NCBI RefSeq assembly: GCF_000472445.1
Contig: NZ_AXAJ01000004.1
Location: forward strand, 310,001-374,000
Origin: Burkholderia sp. WSM2230
GTDB lineage: Bacteria; Pseudomonadota; Gammaproteobacteria; Burkholderiales; Burkholderiaceae
DNA: 64,000 nucleotides
Direction: 5' to 3'
Shown: positions 30,976-38,777 of the stretch, piece by piece
Position numbering within the stretch: the stretch's first letter is position 1
Layout: each line of letters starts with the position of its first letter
Made by a program: the position numbers and the translations under genes
Notes under the pieces: generated by a model
What the model saw: the letters and a program-made list of their open reading frames with translations, nothing else
Database searches by the model: none
What the model was told of the DNA's origin: nothing

Positions 30976-32223
30976 TTACTTGGTCTTCGCTGCCTTCGCG
31001 AGCGCTGCAACCGCACTCTTCGAATCCTGCTGCGAGTTCATGAACTTCGTGACGACGTCGGAGATCGCGCCGGCTGCGGCATCCGGCTGAGCCATGCCGT
31101 GAGCGAGCGACGGCACATAGCCGCCCGACTTGATCGCGGTCTGCTCATCCGCGTACGACTTCTTCGCGCAGTCGTCGAACTTCGCCATCGACACGCCGAG
31201 ACGCACCGGAATCGAGCCCTTGTACAGGCTGAACTGCTCCTGGAATTCCGGCGACATGATGGTCTTCGCGAGCGCGAGCTGGCCCGGCGTTGCAGCCTTC
31301 TGGCCCTTCTGCTGGAAGAACACGAACGAGTCGACGTTGAACGTGTACGACTTCTCGGTGCCCGGCACGGCGGCGCAGACGTAGTCCGCGCCCGACTTCT
31401 TGCCGGCGTTGGCGAATTCGCCCTTCGCCCAGTCGCCCATGAACTGCATGCCTGCCTTGCCGTTGATGACCATGGCGGTGGCGAGGTTCCAGTCACGGCC
31501 GGTGCGGCCCTGATCGAAGTAGCCCTGGATCTTACGGACCGTGTCGAACACGCCGACCATCTTGTCCGAAGTCAGCGTCTTTTCGTCCAGATCGACCAGC
31601 GCCTTCTTGTAGAAGTCCGCGCCTTGCGACAGCACGACGTCTTCCCACAGCGTCAGGTCTTGCCACGGCTGGCCGCCCATCGCGATCGGCTGGATACCCG
31701 CGGCCTTCATCTTGTCGGCGACCGCGAAGAATTCAGGCCACGTGGTCGGCACCTTGCCGCCCGCCTTGTCGAGCGCTGCCTTGTTGATGTACAGCCAGTT
31801 CACGCGATGCACCGAGAACGGCGCCGCGACGTAGTGGCCCTCCGCGTGCATGATCTTGTCGATTTCCGGCGGCAGGTTCTTCTTCCAGTCACCGGCGACG
31901 GAGTCGATCGGCACCAGCACGCCCTGCGAAGCCCAGTCCTGGATCAGCGGACCCTTGATCTGCGCGGCGCTCGGCGCGTTGCCCGAGATCACCTGCGTCT
32001 TGAGTGCCGTCATGGCAGCCGCGCCGGCGCCGCCCGCAACCGCGAAGTCCTTCCACGTGTAACCCTGCTTCGTCATGTCGTCCTTGAGGACGCCGACGGC
32101 TTTGGATTCACCGCCCGAGGTCCACCAGTGCAACACTTCGACCGACTCGGCAGCCTGCGCGGCCGAGACGCCACACATCAGACCTGCGGCGCACAGAGCG
32201 CCCATGATCGCGCGAAATTTCAT
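30976..32223 (-). CDS. gtsA: Glucose-type sugar ABC transporter, periplasmic binding protein
   Basis: The 415-aa precursor has a signal peptide of about 24 residues (MKFRAIMGALCAAGLMCGVSA, cut after AAQA). The mature protein is a family 1 extracellular sugar-binding protein: ESVEVLHWWTSGGESKAVGVL at the N-terminus, AAPFSVHRVNWLYINKAAL and GMQFMGDWAKGEF further on. Trp-rich patches are typical of sugar stacking. GGAGGAGAT precedes the ATG. It is the first gene of the operon and divergent from zwf. Glucose is the likely ligand by context and similarity to Pseudomonas GtsA; mannose or another aldose is possible. Confidence 0.92.
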   Translation of the reverse strand: MKFRAIMGALCAAGLMCGVSAAQAAESVEVLHWWTSGGESKAVGVLKDDMTKQGYTWKDFAVAGGAGAAAMTALKTQVISGNAPSAAQIKGPLIQDWASQGVLVPIDSVAGDWKKNLPPEIDKIMHAEGHYVAAPFSVHRVNWLYINKAALDKAGGKVPTTWPEFFAVADKMKAAGIQPIAMGGQPWQDLTLWEDVVLSQGADFYKKALVDLDEKTLTSDKMVGVFDTVRKIQGYFDQGRTGRDWNLATAMVINGKAGMQFMGDWAKGEFANAGKKSGADYVCAAVPGTEKSYTFNVDSFVFFQQKGQKAATPGQLALAKTIMSPEFQEQFSLYKGSIPVRLGVSMAKFDDCAKKSYADEQTAIKSGGYVPSLAHGMAQPDAAAGAISDVVTKFMNSQQDSKSAVAALAKAAKTK

Positions 32224-32683
32224 TGCTTATCTCCTCCAGACACCTGAACAAAAAACAAATGGCCCCTGATGTCGCCAGGGTGCTGTGGTTGGTTCAAAAC
32301 AGGCAAAACACTGGGCGATCGAGCACGGTCGGGCGCATGCGTGACGCATGTGCCGGCGGACCGATGTCCGGCCGCTGGAAGCTCAAGAGATGAGTGGTTC
32401 GGGATGCAACTGACTGTCTCCTCTTTTGATTTTTGCCCGCCCGCGTCGCGCGGCAGACTCGAGGTGCCTTGCACGTCAACCGAGGCAACCGGCTTGCCGG
32501 ACCTGCCAGCTTTGCCACGCACTTGCGAGCTTCGCCAACGCGGCTTTGCTGCAACAACTGCCCGGTTGGCTCGCCGATGCCGGCATGCATTGTCCGTTAA
32601 CATGCAGGGGGCGCCTGCCGATTCGCGAAAACGCGCAACCTGCCTGCCAGCGCACGCTTTTTTCATCGAATTAGCGCTACCTC

Positions 32684-32711
32684 TTGATTTGGATTGTAGT
32701 TAAACTACAAT
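32684..32711 (+). promoter_or_regulatory. Promoter of the zwf-pgl-glk/hexR operon
   Basis: TTGATT at 32684-32689, a 16-base spacer and TACAAT at 32706-32711 (five of six -10 bases). The -10 element lies inside the right half of the HexR palindrome, so binding would block transcription. The operon's first ATG is 92 bases downstream. Confidence 0.7.
32694..32710. promoter_or_regulatory. HexR-type operator
   Basis: TTGTAGT-TAA-ACTACAA is a perfect 7+7 palindrome around three bases. It matches the known HexR recognition pattern (TTGT...ACAA; TGTARTwwwAYTACA in proteobacteria). It overlaps the zwf -10 box. The HexR domain encoded three genes downstream is the expected ligand-controlled repressor (effector KDPG by family knowledge). 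Confidence 0.85.
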
Positions 32712-32803
32712 TCAGTGTCAAAAAATATTTTATCGGACTACGGTCGCCTTTCCGCAAGCAGTCAGCGGTCAGCGCGGCGGCCTCAGGACATCGACGGAGA
32801 CTC

Positions 32804-34267
32804 ATGCAAACCGATTCGAGCTTCACCTTCGTTCTCTTCGGCGGAACCGGCGATCTGTCGATGCGCAAGATTCTCCCCGCCCTGTTTGAAGCACACCGTG
32901 CGGGCGGCATGCTGGCCGACAGCGGCAAGATCGTCGCGGTAGCGCGCCACGTGGGAGATCGTGGCGAATACCTTCAGTGGGTGAACGAGCACGTCAAGCC
33001 GCATGTGTCGAAGAACGGTGTCGACGAAACCGCATGGGCGAGCTTTCTCGAACGCATCCAGTTCGTGAAGATCGACCTCGGCAATCCGGAAGACTTCGTG
33101 CTGCTGCGCGATGCGGTAGAGTCGCTGCCCGGCATCCGCGTGTTTTATCTGGCCACCGGTCCGTCGCTGTTCGTGCCGATCTGCCGCGCGCTCGCATCGG
33201 TTGGACTCAACGAAAACGCGCGCATCGTGCTCGAGAAGCCGCTCGGCTATGATCTCAAGTCGTCCAATGCAATCAACGACGCGGTCGGCGAAATCTTCGC
33301 GGAAGAGCAGATCTACCGTATCGATCACTACCTCGGCAAAGAGCCCGTGCAGAACCTCTTGGCGCTGCGCTTCGGCAATGCGCTGTTCGAGCCGCTGTGG
33401 CGCCGCGAGTGGGTCGAGAGCATTCAGATCACCATCGCGGAAGAACTCGGTGTCGAAGCGCGCGGCGATTTCTACGACAATACCGGCGCGCTGCGCGACA
33501 TGGTGCAGAACCATTTGCTGCAACTGCTTTCGATCGTCGCCATGGAGCCGCCCCACTCGATGGACTCCGACTCGGTGCGCGACGAGAAACTGCGCGTGCT
33601 GCGAGCATTAAAGCCCATCAATCCGCTCGACATCGGCAAAGTTGCGGTGCGCGGCCAGTATCATTCGGGCGTGATTCGCGGCAACTCGGTGCCCGCCTAT
33701 GCGACGGAACCTGGCGTGAAGCAGAACAGCACGACGGAAACCTTCGTCGCGCTGAAGGTGGAGATAGAAAACTGGCGCTGGGCCGGCGTGCCGTTTTTCC
33801 TGCGCACCGGCAAACGGCTTGCCGATCGCGTCGCGGAAATCGTGGTGAATTTCCGTTCGGTGCCGCATTCGGCATTGGGCGCCTCGGCGTTGCGCGCGGG
33901 CGCGAATCGTCTCGTGATCCGTTTGCAGCCGAACGAGACAATCCGGCTTTACTGTCTCGCGAAGCAGCCGGGTGAGGGCATGAATCTCGCAAGCGTTCAC
34001 CTCGATCTCGCGTTCGACCAGTTCTTCCGCGAAGGGCAGATGGAAGCGTATCAACGTCTTCTGCTCGACGTGATCAACGGTCGTCTCGCGCTCTTTGTGC
34101 GACGCGACGAACAGGAAGCCGCATGGCGCTGGGTCGAACCGATCCTGAACGAATGGAAGGCTTCGAACCGGCCGCCCAAGCCGTATGCGGCGGGCACGTG
34201 GGGTCCCGCGGCCGCAAGCGCAATGCTCGCGCAGCACGGCACCTGCTGGCTCGAAGAAGAGAATTGA
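32804..34267 (+). CDS. zwf: Glucose-6-phosphate 1-dehydrogenase
   Basis: This enzyme oxidises glucose 6-phosphate to 6-phosphogluconolactone with NAD(P)+, the entry to the Entner-Doudoroff and pentose phosphate routes. The ATG at 32804 is preceded by GGAGA; an upstream in-frame start lies across the operator and is rejected. The 487-aa product has the dinucleotide loop GGTGDLSMRK at residues 13-22 and the active-site signature RIDHYLGKE at about 172-180, with KEPVQNLLALRF after it. It is the first gene of the zwf-pgl-glk/hexR operon; the next gene starts 49 bases on. Confidence 0.97.
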   Translation: MQTDSSFTFVLFGGTGDLSMRKILPALFEAHRAGGMLADSGKIVAVARHVGDRGEYLQWVNEHVKPHVSKNGVDETAWASFLERIQFVKIDLGNPEDFVLLRDAVESLPGIRVFYLATGPSLFVPICRALASVGLNENARIVLEKPLGYDLKSSNAINDAVGEIFAEEQIYRIDHYLGKEPVQNLLALRFGNALFEPLWRREWVESIQITIAEELGVEARGDFYDNTGALRDMVQNHLLQLLSIVAMEPPHSMDSDSVRDEKLRVLRALKPINPLDIGKVAVRGQYHSGVIRGNSVPAYATEPGVKQNSTTETFVALKVEIENWRWAGVPFFLRTGKRLADRVAEIVVNFRSVPHSALGASALRAGANRLVIRLQPNETIRLYCLAKQPGEGMNLASVHLDLAFDQFFREGQMEAYQRLLLDVINGRLALFVRRDEQEAAWRWVEPILNEWKASNRPPKPYAAGTWGPAAASAMLAQHGTCWLEEEN

Positions 34268-34316
34268 TTCGCGGCGGTCTTGCGCCGCGCTAACAAAAAA
34301 GCAGCACGGAGGAGAA

Positions 34317-35063
34317 GTGATCGAGCTTCACGCTTTCGACGATCAACGCGCACAATCCGACGCGTTGGCGAAGGCAGTCGGCGACGCGTTACATGCATCG
34401 CTGGCCGCACAGGCGGCAACGTCGGACGCCGGTATTGCCGGCGCGTCCACAGCCGGTACCGCAACCGCCGGCGCGCGCCCGGCCCTGCTCGCCGTGTCCG
34501 GCGGCAGCAGTCCGCGCCCGTTCCTGCAGACGCTGTCCACGCAAACTTTCGACTGGCCGCGCATTGCCGTGACGCTGGTCGACGACCGCTGGGTGCCCGA
34601 GACGGATAGCGCGAGCAACGCGCAACTGGTGCACGCCACGCTGTTGCAGAACGCTGCGCAGAACGCGACGTTCTGGCCGCTCGTCGACACGACGCAGGAT
34701 CTGCATTCGCATGTCGCCGCGCTCAACGTAGACCCGCGTTTTGCGAACGTGCCCGACGTCGCGATTCTCGGCATGGGTGAAGACGGCCACACGGCGTCGA
34801 TTTTCGCCGACGCACCCGAATGGGACCACGCCATCACGACTGCCGAGCGCTTCGTCGCCGTGCATCCCGGCAGCGCGCCGCATGCGCGCGTGAGCTGGTC
34901 GCTTTCTGCGCTGAAGGAAGTGAAGCACCTGTTTTTGCTGATCGCAGGACCGCGCAAGATGGACGTGCTGAACGCCGCCGCGTCTTCGCTACAAAAAAAT
35001 GCCATCTCGCAGTTGGCAAACGACAAGGGAGTGAGACTCGATGTCTACTGGTGTGCAAACTAA
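34317..35063 (+). CDS. pgl: 6-Phosphogluconolactonase
   Basis: This enzyme hydrolyses 6-phosphogluconolactone to 6-phosphogluconate, the step right after Zwf. I choose the GTG at 34317 because GGAGGAGAA is directly upstream. It gives 248 aa starting VIELHAFDD (Met in the protein). Family motifs are [31 protein letters not shown] and the active-site block [18 protein letters not shown]. An Ala/Thr/Gly-rich insert of about 15 residues ([15 protein letters not shown]) sits before the first motif. Its last 23 bases overlap the start of glk-hexR. Confidence 0.94.
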   Translation: MIELHAFDDQRAQSDALAKAVGDALHASLAAQAATSDAGIAGASTAGTATAGARPALLAVSGGSSPRPFLQTLSTQTFDWPRIAVTLVDDRWVPETDSASNAQLVHATLLQNAAQNATFWPLVDTTQDLHSHVAALNVDPRFANVPDVAILGMGEDGHTASIFADAPEWDHAITTAERFVAVHPGSAPHARVSWSLSALKEVKHLFLLIAGPRKMDVLNAAASSLQKNAISQLANDKGVRLDVYWCAN

Positions 35064-36957
35064 GGCTGTTCCGGGCGCGGGCCAGCACGCCGATGGACCG
35101 AGGCTCCTCGCCGACATCGGCGGCACGAACGCGCGCTTCGCGCTCGAGACCGGGCCGGGCGAGATCGGCTCGGTGCAGGTCTATCCATGCGCGGACTACC
35201 CCGGTGTCGCCGAAGTTATCAAGAAGTACCTGAAGGACATGAAGATTGGCCGCGTGAATCACGCGGCGATTGCGATTGCGAACCCGGTCGACGGCGATCA
35301 GGTCAGCATGACGAATCACGACTGGACCTTTTCGATCGAAGCCACGCGCCGCGCGCTCGGCTTCGACACGCTGCTGGTCGTAAACGACTTCACCGCGCTT
35401 GCCATGGCCCTGCCCGGCCTCACCGACACGCAACGCGTGCAGGTCGGCGGCGGCACCCGCCGCCCGAACAGCGTGATCGGCCTGCTCGGTCCGGGCACCG
35501 GCATGGGCGTATCTGGCCTCATTCCCGCCGACGACCGCTGGATCGCACTCGGCAGCGAAGGCGGCCACGCCACCTTCGCGCCGGCCGACGAGCGCGAGGA
35601 CATCGTGCTGCAGTACGCGCGCAAGAAGTGGTCGCACGTGTCGTTCGAACGCGTGGCCGCGGGCCCCGGCATAGAAGTGATCTACCGCGCGCTCGCGGGC
35701 CGCGACAAGAAGCGCGTGGCCGCGACCGTCGACACGCGTGAAATCGTCAAGCGCGCGCTGGATGGCGAGCCGCTCGCGGCCGAATCCGTCGACGTGTTCT
35801 GCGGCATTCTCGGCACCTTCGCGGGCAACATCGCGGTGACGCTGGGCGCGCTCGGCGGCATTTATATCGGCGGCGGCGTCGTGCCGCGGCTCGGCGAATT
35901 CTTCGCGCGCTCGTCGTTTCGCAAGCGCTTCGAGGCGAAGGGCCGCTTCGAGGCGTATTTGCAGAACGTGCCGACCTACGTGATTACTGCGGAATATCCG
36001 GCTTTTCTGGGCGTATCCGCGATACTCGCCGAGCAGTTGTCGAATCGCGCGGGCGGCAGTTCGTCGGCGGTATTCGAGCGGATCCGTCAGATGCGCGACG
36101 CATTGACGCCGGCCGAGCGCCGCGTCGCGGATCTCGCGCTGAATCATCCGCGCTCGATTATCAACGACCCGATTGTCGACATCGCACGCAAGGCCGACGT
36201 GAGTCAGCCGACCGTGATCCGCTTCTGCCGTTCGCTCGGTTGCCAGGGGCTGTCGGATTTCAAGTTGAAGCTCGCCACCGGTTTGACCGGCACGATTCCG
36301 GTCAGCCATAGCCAGGTGCATCTTGGCGACACGGCGACCGACTTCGGCGCGAAGGTGCTGGACAACACCGTGTCGGCGATCCTGCAGTTGCGCGAGCATC
36401 TGAACTTCGAACAGGTGGAGCGCGCAATCGATCTGCTGAACGGCGCGCGCCGCATCGAATTCTACGGTCTCGGCAATTCGAACATCGTCGCGCAGGACGC
36501 GCACTACAAGTTCTTCCGCTTCGGCATTCCGACCATTGCATACGGCGACCTCTACATGCAGGCCGCTTCGGCTGCGTTGCTCGGCAAAGGCGACGTGATC
36601 GTCGCGGTGTCGAAGTCCGGCCGCGCGCCCGAACTGCTGCGCGTGCTGGACGTCGCGATGCAGGCCGGAGCTAAGGTGATCGCAATCACGTCGAGCAATA
36701 CGCCTTTGGCCAAGCGCGCGACGGTCGCGCTGGAGACGGATCACATCGAAATTCGCGAGTCGCAGCTTTCGATGATCTCGCGCATTCTGCATCTGGTCAT
36801 GATCGACATTCTCGCGGTCGGCGTGGCAATTCGCCGCGCGGTGCCGAGCGCGGACGTCGCGGAAACGGTGGCCAAAGCACGTCAAGGCGCCGACGACGAC
36901 GCGACCGCCGTGCTCGACTGGCTCAGTCACGGCGCGGCTTCATCGGCGCGCGACTAA
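35041..36957 (+). CDS. glk-hexR: Fused glucokinase / HexR (RpiR-family) regulator
   Basis: The 638-aa product joins two proteins that are separate in Pseudomonas. Residues ~20-340 are a bacterial glucokinase: [15 protein letters not shown] (phosphate loop), [30 protein letters not shown] and [17 protein letters not shown]. Residues ~345-425 are an RpiR-type helix-turn-helix ([32 protein letters not shown]). Residues ~465-605 are a SIS sugar-phosphate domain ([35 protein letters not shown]). The fusion is continuous, with no stop or frameshift. It would phosphorylate glucose and repress the operon through the palindrome at 32694-32710. The start overlaps pgl by 23 bases, suggesting translational coupling. 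This architecture is known in Burkholderia annotations. Confidence 0.95.
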   Translation: MSTGVQTKAVPGAGQHADGPRLLADIGGTNARFALETGPGEIGSVQVYPCADYPGVAEVIKKYLKDMKIGRVNHAAIAIANPVDGDQVSMTNHDWTFSIEATRRALGFDTLLVVNDFTALAMALPGLTDTQRVQVGGGTRRPNSVIGLLGPGTGMGVSGLIPADDRWIALGSEGGHATFAPADEREDIVLQYARKKWSHVSFERVAAGPGIEVIYRALAGRDKKRVAATVDTREIVKRALDGEPLAAESVDVFCGILGTFAGNIAVTLGALGGIYIGGGVVPRLGEFFARSSFRKRFEAKGRFEAYLQNVPTYVITAEYPAFLGVSAILAEQLSNRAGGSSSAVFERIRQMRDALTPAERRVADLALNHPRSIINDPIVDIARKADVSQPTVIRFCRSLGCQGLSDFKLKLATGLTGTIPVSHSQVHLGDTATDFGAKVLDNTVSAILQLREHLNFEQVERAIDLLNGARRIEFYGLGNSNIVAQDAHYKFFRFGIPTIAYGDLYMQAASAALLGKGDVIVAVSKSGRAPELLRVLDVAMQAGAKVIAITSSNTPLAKRATVALETDHIEIRESQLSMISRILHLVMIDILAVGVAIRRAVPSADVAETVAKARQGADDDATAVLDWLSHGAASSARD

Positions 36958-36988
36958 GTCTGCTGGAAGCCTGCTCGAAGTTGGCACG

Positions 36989-37014
36989 AAGGCCACGCTG
37001 CGGCGTGGCCTTTT
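36989..37014 (+). terminator. Intrinsic terminator of the zwf operon
   Basis: AAGGCCACGC at 36989-36998, loop TGCG, GCGTGGCCTT at 37003-37012, with TTTT continuing to 37014. It lies 31 bases after the glk-hexR stop. Confidence 0.85.
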
Positions 37015-37095
37015 GCATTGCATGGAATGCGGCAGAAACCTTGTCGCCTGTAGAAGCGATAATAGAAACCCCATCGCTTACGGCCACGCACACCG

Positions 37096-38022
37096 ATGAT
37101 AATCCGCCCGCATCTCCATTGGTTCCGCATGCTGCTCGCCTGGCGAGGCTCTGTCCTTCCGCAGTTGCTGCCACGGCTCGGCCTCATTTTCGCCATTTCG
37201 GTGATCGCGGTCGCGGCGCACGATCATCTGTTGCCGATTTCGCTGAACCTGAACACGACCGCGCCGTTCTCGCTGGTCGGCATCGCGCTCGCGGTGTTTC
37301 TCGGCTTTCGCAATAACGCGAGCTACGACCGCTGGTGGGAAGCGCGCAAGCTGTGGGGCCAGTTGCTGAACGACTCGCGTTCGCTGACGCGGCAGGCGCT
37401 CACCTTGCGAACGCGGCAGTTGCCGAAAGAAGACCTGATCGAGTTCTGCGCGGCGCTCGGCGCGCTCGCGCATGCGCTGCGCCATCAGCTTCGCAGAACA
37501 GATCCGCGCGAAGACCTGGCTGCGCGTCTGCCGCCAGCACTGTTCGAACGCGTGATGGCGTCGCGCTTTAAGCCGGCTACGTTGATGCTGTTTCTCGGCG
37601 AATGGGTGCAGCGCCAGGCGCAGGCCGGCGCGATCGATCCCATGGCGGTGCTCGCCTTCGACCGCAATCTGAATGCGTTGTCGGATGTAATCGGCGGATG
37701 CGAGCGCATTGCGTCCACGCCGCTGCCGTTTGCGTACTCGGTGATGATTCACCGCACCGTGTACTTCTTTTGCGCGTCGCTGCCGTTTGGGCTCGTGGAC
37801 AGCATCGGCATTTTCACGCCGGTGTTCGCGGTGTTCGTTGCGTACACGTTCATGGCGCACGAAGCGATCGCGTCGCAAATCGAAGAGCCGTTCGGCACCG
37901 ACGACAACGACCTCGCGCTCAACACGATGTCCATGATTATCGAAGACGCAATGCGCGATCTGCGCGGCGAGCCGGCGCTTGCGCTGCCCGGTCCGCAGCC
38001 CGAGAGCTATGCGCTCACGTGA
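37096..38022 (+). CDS. Bestrophin-family (UPF0187) membrane channel
   Basis: The 308-aa protein matches bacterial bestrophin homologues (YneE type). After the N-terminal MIIRPHLHWFRMLLAWRGS there are membrane segments, then FLGFRNNASYDRWWEARKLWGQLLNDSRS, and the family core IASTPLPFAYSVMIHRTVYFF followed by LPFGLVD. The C-terminal FMAHEAIASQIEEPFGTDDNDLAL is the conserved cytosolic Asp/Glu region. Bacterial members form pentameric cation or anion channels; ion selectivity is not readable. It stands alone after the zwf operon terminator and converges on the DUF1311 gene. Confidence 0.9.
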   Translation: MIIRPHLHWFRMLLAWRGSVLPQLLPRLGLIFAISVIAVAAHDHLLPISLNLNTTAPFSLVGIALAVFLGFRNNASYDRWWEARKLWGQLLNDSRSLTRQALTLRTRQLPKEDLIEFCAALGALAHALRHQLRRTDPREDLAARLPPALFERVMASRFKPATLMLFLGEWVQRQAQAGAIDPMAVLAFDRNLNALSDVIGGCERIASTPLPFAYSVMIHRTVYFFCASLPFGLVDSIGIFTPVFAVFVAYTFMAHEAIASQIEEPFGTDDNDLALNTMSMIIEDAMRDLRGEPALALPGPQPESYALT

Positions 38023-38073
38023 ACGTGAACGCCTGCATCGGGCATGGCGTCTCGCCGGCTGCGGATCAAGCGT

Positions 38074-38775
38074 CTAGTGGTTGCCGGCCGTTTCCGACAG
38101 GCGCTTGAGCGTTGCGATCCGCGTACCGATGATGTCGATGCGGCCGCGCTCGTCGACGAGCGGCGTGGCCGCATTCAGATAGGCTGTCCACGCCTTTTGC
38201 GCTCGCGTCAGCGTGGGACGCGAGTGCACCGGCATTTTCGCCCGCAGACGGCGGTAGTAGCGGTTCATGTCGAACATCGCGTGTTCGCAGCGTGCGTCGG
38301 CGCTGCAGGCGCGCAGACGTTTGCCGCCCGGAGGGTCGCCGGCGCTCGCGTCGGCCACCGCGCTGCGCAGCACGAGCGCGCGGTCGCGCACCGGCTGGAG
38401 TTGCATGTCGGCTGCGGCCAGCACATACATGGTGCCGCGCGTGGTGGCGAACACCGCCGCGAGCAGTTGCGTGTCGGCATCGCGCGAAGCCTGCCAGCTT
38501 GCCTGACTCTTCTGCCATTGCTGGCGCCGTGCCGGCGGCAACTTCGGCTGCAACTGCTGCCATGCGTTGTCGAGCGCGGACTTCCAGCCTATGCGCGCCG
38601 TCTCCATGCACTGCACCTGCCCCGCCGTCGACGACATATCGCTGCGCGCCAGACACGTGCGCATGGCCGCGTCGATCGGATCGGCGGCGGCGACTTCGGC
38701 GCGCGCCGCGAGCGGCGCGGCGCCGAACACGAGCGCGCATGTCAAGGCGAGCGCGAGAGACCTCGTCAGCCGCAT
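38074..38775 (-). CDS. DUF1311 / LprI-like periplasmic protein
   Basis: The ATG at 38775 gives 233 aa with a clear signal peptide (MRLTRSLALALTCALVFGAA, cleaved near ARA-EVAAADP). The mature part has a Cys pair (MRTCLARSDMSS...VQCMETA), the helix ALDNAWQQLQPKLPPARRQQWQKSQ and WQASRDADTQ, the layout of the DUF1311 lysozyme-inhibitor LprI N-terminal domain. A second half with SADARCEHAMFDMNRYY and TRAQKAWTAYLNAA looks like a partial duplication. The start lies only 2 bases after the decarboxylase stop, so it is in the same operon. An envelope-protective or lysozyme-inhibiting role is possible but not proven. Confidence 0.8.
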   Translation of the reverse strand: MRLTRSLALALTCALVFGAAPLAARAEVAAADPIDAAMRTCLARSDMSSTAGQVQCMETARIGWKSALDNAWQQLQPKLPPARRQQWQKSQASWQASRDADTQLLAAVFATTRGTMYVLAAADMQLQPVRDRALVLRSAVADASAGDPPGGKRLRACSADARCEHAMFDMNRYYRRLRAKMPVHSRPTLTRAQKAWTAYLNAATPLVDERGRIDIIGTRIATLKRLSETAGNH

Positions 38776-38777
38776 TG

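Larger units (their letters stand above)
32224..32803. other. Divergent gtsA/zwf control region
   Basis: This 580-base gap has no supported gene. It holds a promoter with an overlapping HexR-type palindrome near its zwf end (32684-32711). The gtsA half carries A/T-rich tracts (AACAAAAAACAAAT near 32248) but no second palindrome that I can see. Short Arg/Pro-rich open frames in the middle are not convincing. Confidence 0.6.
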
